From: Flavobacterium sp. NG2
GTDB lineage: Bacteria > Bacteroidota > Bacteroidia > Flavobacteriales > Flavobacteriaceae
Direction: 5' to 3'
Length of the DNA stretch: 64,000 nucleotides
NCBI RefSeq assembly: GCF_034119845.1
Contig: NZ_CP139420.1
Location: 2,520,001 to 2,584,000, forward strand
Part shown: piece after piece, positions 1 through 7,831 of the stretch
Position numbering within the stretch: position 1 is the stretch's first letter
Layout of the letters: each line of letters starts with the position of its first letter
Translations under genes and position numbers: made by a program
The notes under the pieces: generated by a model
What the model was told of the DNA's origin: nothing
Databases searched by the model: none
What the model saw: only the letters and a program-made list of their open reading frames with translations

Positions 1-142
1 TTCCAAAAGGGGCATAAAATTGCAATAGTATTTCAGGTGTGGTAAATGCCTTAAATACTAATTCTCTTGGTGCATTAAATTCTCTTGTTATAAAAAGCTC
101 TTGTCTATTTGGTTCTGCTGTAACAACGGTTGGATTTGCCAT
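1..142 (-). CDS. AHSA1/SRPBCC domain protein (partial, N-terminus only)
   Basis: The gene starts with ATG at 140-142 and runs off the left edge of the window, so only about 47 residues are visible. They contain the typical opening of an AHSA1 (activator of Hsp90 ATPase homologue) domain, with the pattern FNAPRELVFKAFTTPE near residues 26-41. This family has the START-like helix-grip fold and usually binds a small hydrophobic ligand. The ligand here is unknown. It lies 11 bases downstream of the DUF1801 gene in the same direction, so it is probably the last visible gene of the ArsR-controlled operon. Identity as an AHSA1 protein is clear; function is inferred only from the family. Confidence 0.85.
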   Translation of the reverse strand, partial: MANPTVVTAEPNRQELFITREFNAPRELVFKAFTTPEILLQFYAPFG

Positions 143-153
143 AATAGTGGGTT

Positions 154-498
154 TTAGATCATTTTTAGTTTAACTATTTTTTCAATTAAGTCAAAAGGAA
201 TGGGATTTTTGAACGGAAAATGAATACTATCTTTTGTGCCTTTCGCTCTGTATTTCGAAAGTTCATTTTCTATTTCATCCAATCCATACATAGGATACAT
301 CCCAATATGATTTTTATATGCCGCTACATAAATATGGGTCTTGTTTAATTTAAAAGCCGGCATATTGTAACGTATCGATTCCTCAACTTGTGGAGCTGTT
401 TTTTTTATCGTTTTTATTATTTTGTACAACAACTCTTGATGAAATTCGGGTTGAATTGCAATGTATTCCTCAATTGATTTTGGTTTAGGTGTATTCAT
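154..498 (-). CDS. DUF1801 family protein
   Basis: The 114-residue product matches the small DUF1801/YdhG-like fold. It has an N-terminal segment with SIEEYIAIQPE, a central block EESIRYNMPAF at about residues 39-49, and IGMYPM near 65-70. Relatives include the Bacillus frataxin-like Fra protein, but many DUF1801 members have no known role and iron handling cannot be claimed here. The gene sits 7 bases downstream of the DoxX-like gene and 11 bases upstream of an AHSA1 gene. DUF1801, DoxX and AHSA1 genes often travel together behind an ArsR repressor, which fits this layout. Confidence 0.85.
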   Translation of the reverse strand: MNTPKPKSIEEYIAIQPEFHQELLYKIIKTIKKTAPQVEESIRYNMPAFKLNKTHIYVAAYKNHIGMYPMYGLDEIENELSKYRAKGTKDSIHFPFKNPIPFDLIEKIVKLKMI

Positions 499-505
499 TT
501 TTTTT

Positions 506-895
506 TTAGTTTAAAACCAAAAGTTTTAGCTTTTCATTTCGCAACCAAATACTTCCCCAAACAATGATTCCAAAAATCACAGGAAAAACAATATTGAACA
601 TTGGATCTTTGTGGATAACGTGAGTTGCAACTGCACCACCAAGCCAGCCTGTTATGAGGATAGCACCAATAATTACTGTTCTGGGGATAGCATATAAAAG
701 GATAGCTATAAGTTGCACAATACCTAAATAGAGCATAGCTTCTTTAGGGTACCCCATTTCAACTGCGCCTTTTATAGCTTCTTCATTTTGTGAAAGATTC
801 ATAAAAGCACCCATTAAGAACATTAGGACTATAATACCTTGTAGAATGTAGGATGTCCATACAATTGCTTTCGATATTTTTTTGATTGTTTCCAT
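506..895 (-). CDS. DoxX-like integral membrane protein
   Basis: The protein has 129 residues and four predicted membrane helices at about residues 12-32, 55-72, 73-92 and 100-118. Its length and helix spacing fit the DoxX-like family of small inner-membrane proteins. Some DoxX proteins act in redox or sulfur metabolism, but the substrate of DoxX-like members in ArsR/AHSA1 operons is not known. It is co-directional with and close to the DUF1801 gene (7 bases). A 71-base gap separates it from the hydrolase upstream. Confidence 0.8.
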   Translation of the reverse strand: METIKKISKAIVWTSYILQGIIVLMFLMGAFMNLSQNEEAIKGAVEMGYPKEAMLYLGIVQLIAILLYAIPRTVIIGAILITGWLGGAVATHVIHKDPMFNIVFPVIFGIIVWGSIWLRNEKLKLLVLN

Positions 896-966
896 AGTTA
901 TTGATTTTAGTTAGTTAAATTTTTCGAGTGCTTTTAAAGTTTTAAATTTGAGTCAGAATAGAAAAA

Positions 967-1860
967 CTATTCATTTTTATCATTTCCTTTGGCTAGAAAA
1001 TTATTTATCAATGGAATAATAACAAAGTCAGTTTCTTTATAATTTGGTTTTAATGTGGTAATTTCTCCCATATACGTACCGTGACCCCCAGGAACAATTG
1101 CTAATTCAGAATTTGGAATAAGCCTTTGCATTTCAATGGCGTGTTCAGGAGTAACAACATCCTTGTCTCCAATAACGATTAAAGTAGGTACTTTGATGGA
1201 TTTTATTTGCTCCTCTGAAATGTTCGTAAAAGTTTGCATTCTTTGTACATCTCTTTCATACATTTGACGGAGTGCTATGGTATCTGGGTTTATTTCTAGA
1301 AATGCATCTTTGTACATTTGGGGCATACCTTCAAACGAGGGGTTATTCATCATATCCCAAAACCAATCTGGAGCACCAGATTTTTTATAAAATGTAGATG
1401 CTACAATGATTTTATCGGTCATTTCTGGATGTCGAATGGCAAACTGAAGCGTTGTGCTTGCTCCATTGCTAAAACCAAAAATGGTTGCTTTTTTAATGTT
1501 GAGTTGCTGAAGTAATGAGGCAATATCATCGGCATCTTGCTCAAATGTGAGTGGTGTATCTCGGTCTGCCGTATGCCCGTGAGCTTGCATCTCGACAGCA
1601 ATTACTTTATTCGTTTTTGCCAGTGTAGCTAAAATTCTTCCAAAAGTCGTTTGAATTGTAGAACCACCACCGTGAATTAATACTAATGGATTGCCTTGTC
1701 CGTGAACTTCATAATACATTTTTAGTCCATTTACTTCCATATAACTTAAGGAATTATTTTCAGTTGCTTTCATTTGATTTCTTTCAATTTTATTTTTTGT
1801 GGCACTACACGAGAGTAGAATAAGTAGTAATAATACTGAATAAATGACTGTCTTTTTCAT
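967..1860 (-). CDS. Alpha/beta-hydrolase lipoprotein
   Basis: This 297-residue protein has a signal peptide with a lipobox ending at Cys18 (LLSC), so it is probably lipid-anchored in the envelope. An alpha/beta-hydrolase fold follows: the oxyanion segment HGGG at 63-66, the nucleophile elbow GFSNG with Ser131, a likely acid Asp at about 234 in GDKD, and His260. The triad looks complete, so an active esterase, lipase or related hydrolase is likely, with unknown substrate. The stop of the upstream broken AHSA1 gene lies one base away from its start region, so the two belong to one transcript. Specificity cannot be read from the sequence. Confidence 0.85.
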   Translation of the reverse strand: MKKTVIYSVLLLLILLSCSATKNKIERNQMKATENNSLSYMEVNGLKMYYEVHGQGNPLVLIHGGGSTIQTTFGRILATLAKTNKVIAVEMQAHGHTADRDTPLTFEQDADDIASLLQQLNIKKATIFGFSNGASTTLQFAIRHPEMTDKIIVASTFYKKSGAPDWFWDMMNNPSFEGMPQMYKDAFLEINPDTIALRQMYERDVQRMQTFTNISEEQIKSIKVPTLIVIGDKDVVTPEHAIEMQRLIPNSELAIVPGGHGTYMGEITTLKPNYKETDFVIIPLINNFLAKGNDKNE

Positions 1861-1861
1861 T

Positions 1862-2285
1862 CTAATTTTTTTGATGGAGAAGCAATTGCATTTTATCTAA
1901 CATTTGTAACCAACTAGGATAGGCACCCGTTTTTATTGCTAATTCTTGAGAAACTGTTTGATGCAATTCCATTCTTGTTTTAGTATTTTCTTTTTTGAAA
2001 GTAATGGTAACCAATGTTTGCCCTGGCCAATCAGGATCCATTCCGATTTTGGTAGGGTCTGTCGGATTACCATTTTCATCTGCGTTAATCATTGTAAATA
2101 CAATTTTCGAATTTGGTACAACTTCTTTGTATTCACCAATACACCAACAATTGCCATATTCAGGATTCGAAATGCACGAATGGAACTTTCCAAACCAAAT
2201 CAAGATTTCCTAAAAACTCACGTTCAATAGCAACAGTATGATTTTCTTTATTGATTTTAAAATCGAATACTAAGTTATTTTTCAT
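1862..2285 (-). pseudogene. AHSA1/SRPBCC gene broken by an internal deletion and frameshift
   Basis: Translation from the ATG at 2283-2285 gives a normal AHSA1 N-terminus (KENHTVAIEREFLGNLDLVWK) and then runs out of frame to a stop at 2160-2162 after 41 codons. A second frame, readable from about 2203 to 1862, gives a normal AHSA1 C-terminal half (FHSCISNPEYGNCW, then EYKEVVPNSKIVFT and so on). The family normally has several tens of residues between these parts (WWGP motif and following strand), which are absent. The join falls in a TGGAA-type sequence that fits both sides, suggesting a microhomology deletion. No single full-length protein can be made. It sits between an intact AHSA1 gene (1 base away) and the hydrolase. 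Confidence 0.8.
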
Positions 2286-2286
2286 T

Positions 2287-2733
2287 TTACAAGGATTTTA
2301 GGTTCGTTAAATATTCGGCTAATTTTTCTACGTTTTGTTTTAAACCTTCATCTGCTTTGTGGGCTTTTACTACCGCTTCAAACATTTCTTCTGTTTCAAA
2401 TAACATCGTCCAATCCATTAGAGTTTCTTCTCCTTGAGATTCAAATAAAACAGTAGTAATGAAATTTGGATTAAAATGTTCAAACACAATTTTTTTGTAT
2501 GGGATGATTTCTTTGTAAATACTCCTATTCGGATAATTTGTTCCATCAGGACCGTGCATAGTGAGTTTCCATTCACCCCCTACCTCAACATTCATATTGT
2601 GAATGGTAGTAGAAAATCCGTTGGGTCCCCACCAGTTTGCAATAAGTTCTGGTTCTGTCCAAGCTTTCCAAACAAGTTCTATTGGAGCTTTAAAAATTCT
2701 ATTAATGTTTAATTGTCTGTTTTCTGTATTCAT
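2287..2733 (-). CDS. AHSA1/SRPBCC domain protein
   Basis: The 148-residue protein is a complete single-domain AHSA1/SRPBCC member. It has RIFKAPIELVWKAWTEPE near residues 13-28, the characteristic WWGPNGF at about 34-40, then GGEWKLTMHGPDG and a long C-terminal helix. These proteins form a helix-grip cavity. The gene follows the ArsR repressor by 22 bases, so it is the first structural gene of the operon. In many bacteria an ArsR gene is followed directly by an AHSA1 gene; the physiological signal is generally unknown. No active-site residues identify a reaction. Confidence 0.9.
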   Translation of the reverse strand: MNTENRQLNINRIFKAPIELVWKAWTEPELIANWWGPNGFSTTIHNMNVEVGGEWKLTMHGPDGTNYPNRSIYKEIIPYKKIVFEHFNPNFITTVLFESQGEETLMDWTMLFETEEMFEAVVKAHKADEGLKQNVEKLAEYLTNLKSL

Positions 2734-2755
2734 TATAACGGTTGTTTATTGATTA

Positions 2756-3082
2756 CTATTCGTCTTTTGATTGTGATTGCATTTTAAGAAGCAATTGGTC
2801 TAATTGGTCAAAACGGTCTTCCCATAATTTCTTAAATGGGGTTAACCAGTCGGCAACTTCTTTCATTTTTTCGGGGTTAAAGTGATAGTAAATTTCTCTG
2901 CCCGATTGCACTTGATTCAAAAGTTCACATTCGGTCAAAATTTGAATATGTTTTGAAATAGCCTGCCTACTCGAATCAAAATTGGCTGCAATGGCATTGG
3001 GAGTCATGGCTTGTACTGCAATCAATCCTAAAATTGCTCTTCTCGTGGGGTCGGCTATTGCCTGAAATACATCTCTTCTCAT
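2756..3082 (-). CDS. ArsR-family winged-helix repressor
   Basis: The 108-residue protein starts at the ATG at 3080-3082 ([19 protein letters not shown]). A longer frame upstream would need a TTG start and would translate through the operator palindromes, so it was rejected. The winged helix-turn-helix is clear, with recognition helix region [18 protein letters not shown] near 39-56. No cysteine pair typical of metal-sensing ArsR members is visible, so metal sensing is not supported. It heads an operon with AHSA1, hydrolase, DoxX and DUF1801 genes and probably represses itself through the two palindromes upstream. Confidence 0.92.
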   Translation of the reverse strand: MRRDVFQAIADPTRRAILGLIAVQAMTPNAIAANFDSSRQAISKHIQILTECELLNQVQSGREIYYHFNPEKMKEVADWLTPFKKLWEDRFDQLDQLLLKMQSQSKDE

Positions 3083-3100
3083 TATCTTTTTATTAAAAAC

Positions 3101-3142
3101 GCAACTAATTAGTTGCAAATATATATGCAATTAATCAGTTGC
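3101..3142 (-). promoter_or_regulatory. Twin ArsR operators
   Basis: A perfect 16-base palindrome GCAACTAATTAGTTGC lies at 3101-3116. A second, imperfect copy GCAATTAATCAGTTGC lies at 3127-3142. Centre-to-centre spacing is 26 bases. Both are just upstream of the arsR start and flank the -7 box, as expected for an autoregulated ArsR promoter. Confidence 0.75.
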
Positions 3143-3146
3143 GCAA
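3116..3146 (-). promoter_or_regulatory. Bacteroidota-type promoter of the ArsR operon
   Basis: On the minus strand TATATTTG (complement of 3116-3123) matches the -7 consensus TAnnTTTG. A TTG (complement of 3144-3146) lies 20 bases further upstream, at the -33 position. The -7 box lies between the two operator palindromes, so repressor binding should block it. Confidence 0.65.
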
Positions 3147-3235
3147 GTGATTTAAAACTTTTTCTTAAAAATAACACCCAATCAAGAATAGTTTAGGCTC
3201 ATTATTTTCAAAAAAATAAACAAAAACTGTTAAAT

Positions 3236-3649
3236 TTATTTTAGTGAATATTGTAGCCCTCCAATAATAGCCATTCCGTTTGATTGCACTATTTCTGTTT
3301 GTTCTTTTTTGACCACCCCACCCACATATATTTTGGCGGTCAAGGTTTTGCCAGGAGTCGCACCAAATACTGAGGCATTAATTGTGGGAGCAAAAAAACC
3401 ATTTGGTGCTACTATTTCTTTTGTCCATGGCAAAGCAGAAGGAACTGCATTTGACCCTGAACTAGACCCTGTGATATAGGTTACATCAAAGGTGCCAGTA
3501 GCAGTTCCAGACACTTCATACTTTACATTTCGGCTGTCAGTTGGCGTACTTGCATTATCATTGCTATTTGCATCATCTTTGCTGCAAGATAGTAGTAGTG
3601 CAAAAGTCATAAACGAAATTCCTGTTTTTAATAGATTCATTGTTTTCAT
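3236..3649 (-). CDS. MmpS-like lipoprotein, copy 1
   Basis: The 137-residue protein has a lipoprotein signal ending at Cys22 (LLLSC), a short Asp/Asn/Ser-rich linker, and a single beta-sandwich domain from about residue 40. That domain (VKYEVSGTATGTFDVTYITG, LPWTKEIVAPNGF, LTAKIYVGG) resembles the MmpS-type domain found in actinobacterial transport accessory proteins and in many Bacteroidota lipoproteins. Function in Bacteroidota is unknown. A paralogue lies at 9908-10303, and its domain is almost identical at DNA level. The gene is downstream of a DUF4249 gene. The MmpS resemblance is from pattern memory only. Confidence 0.7.
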   Translation of the reverse strand: MKTMNLLKTGISFMTFALLLSCSKDDANSNDNASTPTDSRNVKYEVSGTATGTFDVTYITGSSSGSNAVPSALPWTKEIVAPNGFFAPTINASVFGATPGKTLTAKIYVGGVVKKEQTEIVQSNGMAIIGGLQYSLK

Positions 3650-3756
3650 ACTTGTTTTTGATTTATAATTATAATTATTGAGTACTAAATTTTTCTATAC
3701 TTCGTATTTATTTTAAGATAATTCACTAAGGTTTACTTTCATCATCAAGCTTTTTT

Positions 3757-4581
3757 TTATTGAATGGTATAATTCTTTACATCGGCTTCGCTCAATCTAA
3801 AATAGCCAAAAGGGTAATTTTCTGAATTTGTTTGATTGATAATATTCCCTTTTACTGTTACAGGTGGCGATTGAAAAGGGCCAGAACCCAAAGAACCTGA
3901 TGCGTTTAATAGAATATTCATATAATCAAAATAATCTTTTGAGACACCATAATGCGTTATCGCTACTTGCTCGCCGGCTTTTGTGTTTTCTTCGAGAATT
4001 AAACTAAAAAAAGTGTTTCCTTCAAAAAAAAGGTCGTCATCTAAAGCATATTGTGGTTTAGCGTTTTTTGAGAATTTGAATTTGTAGAGGTAATAATTTT
4101 CGGTATTGGCGGGGTCATTAAAAAATGTTTTTAATTTCAAAAAATTAGTTCCAAATCCGGACTGAATTTCTTGAGTTACTGTGGTTATTGCAGCTACAGA
4201 TTTTAAAGTTTCGGTGGCGGTATAAGTTTGACCTTCACTAATGATGGTCAAAAAATATCGCTCATCAATCACAGGAACAAAATTGGCGCACTCATAAACC
4301 CCTGTATTTGATTTTTCTATAAAATTAAAAACAACATTCGAACTGTTTTTTACAAAAACCGTTGCACCAGAAACTGCAGGAATACTATTGGTATAATAAT
4401 CTGTTGTTTTGGATAATTTGATGGTTTGATTATTTCCAGCAGTTCCTTTTTGCCAAGTGATAGAAGCGTCAATAACCAATTTTGGTTCGGCCGTTTTGAG
4501 CGCAACCTCAACCACCTCTGTACAGCTACTAAACAGTAAAACTGTTACTAGTAGGGTTATAAATTTTATTGTATTTTTCAT
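3757..4581 (-). CDS. DUF4249 lipoprotein, copy 1
   Basis: The chosen ATG at 4581 gives 274 residues and a clean lipoprotein signal (lipobox FSSC, Cys20). An upstream in-frame ATG at 4659 would overlap the TonB receptor and spoil the signal. DUF4249 shows as TAEPKLVIDASITWQKG near residues 27-43, a beta-rich body and a C-terminal PPVTVKGNIINQ...YFRL segment. DUF4249 proteins are encoded beside TonB-dependent receptors in Bacteroidota and are presumed surface-exposed partners, analogous to SusD but unrelated in fold as far as known. It follows its receptor gene by 13 bases. The substrate is unknown. Confidence 0.88.
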   Translation of the reverse strand: MKNTIKFITLLVTVLLFSSCTEVVEVALKTAEPKLVIDASITWQKGTAGNNQTIKLSKTTDYYTNSIPAVSGATVFVKNSSNVVFNFIEKSNTGVYECANFVPVIDERYFLTIISEGQTYTATETLKSVAAITTVTQEIQSGFGTNFLKLKTFFNDPANTENYYLYKFKFSKNAKPQYALDDDLFFEGNTFFSLILEENTKAGEQVAITHYGVSKDYFDYMNILLNASGSLGSGPFQSPPVTVKGNIINQTNSENYPFGYFRLSEADVKNYTIQ

Positions 4582-4594
4582 AATATATATTTTT

Positions 4595-7003
4595 TTAAAA
4601 TTTAAAATTGTAGCTAATGGCCGGAACCATCCCAAAAATTGAAGTTCTGATGGCTTCATTATTCCCAGTATCCAGATTTTGTTTAAAATTGATGGAAGCA
4701 GTATTCTGGCGATTGTACAAATTGTAAATACTAAAAACCCATTCTGTTTTCCAATTTCGATTATTGTTTTTATGAGGCGTAAGGGTTGCCGAAATATCCA
4801 AATGATGATAGGCAGGCAATCTATTTTCGTTTCTTAATCCATAACTTGGCACTAGAATATCTTGGTAGGTGTATTGACCATTTGGGTAGGTTACGGGTTG
4901 CCCGGATTGGAGAATAAAATTGGCTCCAAAACTCCATTTTTTATTTAAGTTGTAAGAACTTGTAACAGCAATATTGTGTAATTTGTCGTAGGCCGAATGG
5001 TACCATTGGCCGTTGTTTATGCCAATTTCTGAACTATTTCTGCCCGGTGTTTGTTGTTCCGATTTTGATAAAGTATAAGAAATCCAACCGGTCAATTTTC
5101 CCTCATTTTTTCGGATTAAAAACTCTAAACCATACGAACGCATTTGTCCGTTTAGAATAACTTGCTCAATGGCCTCATTGGCAACCAAATCTGCTCCATC
5201 AATATAATCCATTCTGTTTTGGTTTTTTTTATAAAAAGTTTCAATTTCAAGAGAATATTTGTTTGTATTAAAGTTTTTAAAATACCCCAAGCCAACTTGG
5301 TCTGCAATTTGTGGTTTTATATAATTATCACTGGGCATCCAAACATCTAGCGGTGTAGGCGAAGAAGTATTTGAAACTAATTGTAGGTATTGCACCATTC
5401 TATTATAACTCGCTTTTATTGATTGATTTTCGGTCAATTGATAAGCGATAGACATTCTTGGTTCTAGGTTATTATAGCTTTGAATGGTTTTGTTTTGGTC
5501 ATAAAACTGGGTTGCAATAGGGGTCGCTTTTTGATAGGTTTGCGTATTTTGATTATAAGCTACGGGTTGGTCATTGGCATATCTATTTATTGTTGATTGC
5601 CCTAATCTATAAAACAAACTATAACGCAAGCCATAAGAAAGGGCTATTTTGTTAGAAAGTTGCTGTTCGGCATCAAGATAAATAGCGGGTTCAAAAGCAT
5701 ATTTTTTGTCAAATTGATTAAAATTTATCCCCGAATTTGCAGTTGTTGGTGCTACTGTACCTGGATTAAAATCATAATAAATACCATTGACACCAAAATT
5801 TAATTTGAATGAATCAGAAACATAATTCTTAAAATCATATTTGATATTGTAATTTTTAATTCCAGATTTCCATTCAAAATCAGCCAAGTCAATGCCTATT
5901 TTATAATAATAATCGCTAAAAATTAAGGATAAGTTTGAAAATAATTTATTATGAAACAAATGATTCCAGCGCAAGTTAAAGGTTGAATTGCCATAAGTAT
6001 TGGAAAAACTTTTGCTTATACTAAGCAAATCTCGACCAAAATAACCCGACAAATAGACATTGTTATTTGCATTTAATTTATAAGAAAATTTCGCGTTCAA
6101 ATCATAAAAATAAGCAGCATTATTTTTTTGTTCTTCAGAAAGTTTTAAAAACAAATGCGCATAAGAGGCACGACCACCAATAAGAAAAGAGCCTTTGTTT
6201 TTTACAATTGGCCCCTCGGCCAATAATCTACTGGAGATTAACCCAATACCTCCGTTGAGATGAAAACCCGTACTGCTGCCATCTTTTTGATAAATATCCA
6301 AAACCGAAGATGCCCTGCCGCCATATCTTGCGGGGATGCCGCCTTTGTATAATTTTAAATCCTTTATAGCATCTGGATTAAAAACAGAAAAGAAACCAAA
6401 AACATGAGAGGAGTTAAAAATTGTAGCTTCGTCCAAGAGTATTAAATTTTGGTCTGCACCACCGCCACGAACATTAAAACCAGAAGCTCCCTCGCCAGCA
6501 TTTGTAACTCCGGGTAGCAACAAGATGGATTTGAGTACATCAACTTCGCCCAAAACAACGGGCATTTTTTTTATAGCAGCTATTGAGAGCTTGTTGACAC
6601 TCATTTCGGGTTTAGAAATGTTTGTTTTTCTACTCTCAGAGATTACAACCTCGTTTAGCACTTCTTCAATTGCAAAAAGGCTGAAATTAGTTTTAATATT
6701 TTTGTCCAGATTGACTTTGGTTGCTAGGGTTTGAAACCCCAGATTGCTTATTTGAACCGTATAACTGCCCTCTGGAATTGTTATGGAATAAAAACCATAC
6801 TCATTGGTTGTAGTGCCTGTTTTGAGTTCAGGAAAATAAAGAGTTACGCCAATTAAGTTTTCGTTGTTCTTACCGTCAGAAACAACGCCGCTCAAAGTAA
6901 ATTTTGGTTTTAGCAATTCTTTGGCATTGGTTTCTTGCGAAAATACAGTACCAAAAAAAAGTAGCAAGAATGCTGTTAAGAGATAAATTAGTTTTGTGTC
7001 CAT
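4595..7003 (-). CDS. TonB-dependent receptor, copy 1 (with carboxypeptidase-regulatory-like N-domain)
   Basis: The start at 7003 (MDTKLIYLLTAFLLLFFG) gives an ordinary Sec signal and 802 residues; a longer TTG-start frame has no signal and was rejected. After the signal there is a CarboxypepD_reg-like domain (GVVSDGKNNENLIGVTLYF to about residue 115). The plug follows (LLLPGVTNAGEGASGFNVRGGGADQNLILLDEAT), then a 22-strand-type barrel ending in Phe. It transports an unknown ligand across the outer membrane using TonB energy. It is paralogous to the receptor at 12110-14479 and is followed by its DUF4249 partner. The two-component genes upstream could regulate it. Confidence 0.92.
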   Translation of the reverse strand: MDTKLIYLLTAFLLLFFGTVFSQETNAKELLKPKFTLSGVVSDGKNNENLIGVTLYFPELKTGTTTNEYGFYSITIPEGSYTVQISNLGFQTLATKVNLDKNIKTNFSLFAIEEVLNEVVISESRKTNISKPEMSVNKLSIAAIKKMPVVLGEVDVLKSILLLPGVTNAGEGASGFNVRGGGADQNLILLDEATIFNSSHVFGFFSVFNPDAIKDLKLYKGGIPARYGGRASSVLDIYQKDGSSTGFHLNGGIGLISSRLLAEGPIVKNKGSFLIGGRASYAHLFLKLSEEQKNNAAYFYDLNAKFSYKLNANNNVYLSGYFGRDLLSISKSFSNTYGNSTFNLRWNHLFHNKLFSNLSLIFSDYYYKIGIDLADFEWKSGIKNYNIKYDFKNYVSDSFKLNFGVNGIYYDFNPGTVAPTTANSGINFNQFDKKYAFEPAIYLDAEQQLSNKIALSYGLRYSLFYRLGQSTINRYANDQPVAYNQNTQTYQKATPIATQFYDQNKTIQSYNNLEPRMSIAYQLTENQSIKASYNRMVQYLQLVSNTSSPTPLDVWMPSDNYIKPQIADQVGLGYFKNFNTNKYSLEIETFYKKNQNRMDYIDGADLVANEAIEQVILNGQMRSYGLEFLIRKNEGKLTGWISYTLSKSEQQTPGRNSSEIGINNGQWYHSAYDKLHNIAVTSSYNLNKKWSFGANFILQSGQPVTYPNGQYTYQDILVPSYGLRNENRLPAYHHLDISATLTPHKNNNRNWKTEWVFSIYNLYNRQNTASINFKQNLDTGNNEAIRTSIFGMVPAISYNFKF

Positions 7004-7138
7004 AATGATTTTGTCTAAATTGATACATTTATTTAGACAAAATTCTATGATTAAAACCAATGCTACAATATTGTTATGCAAAGCACATAAAGATGCCTGC
7101 AAACGGGTATAAAAAGTCTGCAAGCATTAAATGGAGAC

Positions 7139-7831
7139 TTATATTTTATTCTTAATTAATTCAAAAAAAAGGTCTTTGTAGGTTTCTGAAATCGGAATGA
7201 TTGTATTGGCAACTTTTATTCGCTTGCGTTCTACAGATTCTATTTTATTAATAGCCACCATATAGGATTTGTGTACTCGGCAAACTAATGTCGAGGGGAT
7301 TATTTGCTCCAATTCGCCAAAATTTTGCAAAGTCATGATTCGTTTATTGATGGTGTGAATTTTACGATAATCCCTCATGCCTTCTATAAACAAAATGTCG
7401 TTTAAATTTATTTTTTCGAGCCTATTTTCTGTTTTCACAAAAATATAATCGTGTTGAGCAATTATTGGTTGGGTTTTACTTTCCTGTACTCGGTTTACGG
7501 CTTTCAAAAACCGCTCAAAAGTAAAGGGTTTTAATAAGTAATCAGCAACATTTAGTTCATATCCTTTTAAAGCATATTCTTGGTAGGCTGTGGTTATAAT
7601 GACTTCACTTTCTATTTTTGAACTTTCGAGTAACTCAATACCAGATAATTCGTCCATATTAATGTCTAAAAAAAGCAAATCAACTGTATTTGATTTTAAA
7701 AAAGAAAGTCCATCAAGGGCATTGTCAAAAGTGCCACACAGCTTTAAAAAAGGAATTTTAAGCACAAAACCTTTGGTTCTCTCAAGAGCCAAAGGTTCGT
7801 CTTCTATAATAATGCAAGATAGTTTATCCAT
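7139..7831 (-). CDS. LytTR-family response regulator
   Basis: The 230-residue protein has a receiver domain (acidic pair near 10-12, phospho-acceptor Asp56 in LLFLDIN, Lys101 in LLKPF) followed by a LytTR DNA-binding domain from about 130 to 228. Such regulators bind direct repeats and usually control envelope genes. It overlaps the histidine kinase gene by 8 bases and is followed, 135 bases on, by the TonB receptor gene. That arrangement suggests regulation of the receptor module, but no binding site was identified. Confidence 0.92.
   Translation of the reverse strand: MDKLSCIIIEDEPLALERTKGFVLKIPFLKLCGTFDNALDGLSFLKSNTVDLLFLDINMDELSGIELLESSKIESEVIITTAYQEYALKGYELNVADYLLKPFTFERFLKAVNRVQESKTQPIIAQHDYIFVKTENRLEKINLNDILFIEGMRDYRKIHTINKRIMTLQNFGELEQIIPSTLVCRVHKSYMVAINKIESVERKRIKVANTIIPISETYKDLFFELIKNKI

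Noticed and set aside
7004..7123. 40-residue extension of the first TonB receptor
   Set aside because: It needs a TTG start and hides the signal peptide that begins at the ATG at 7003.
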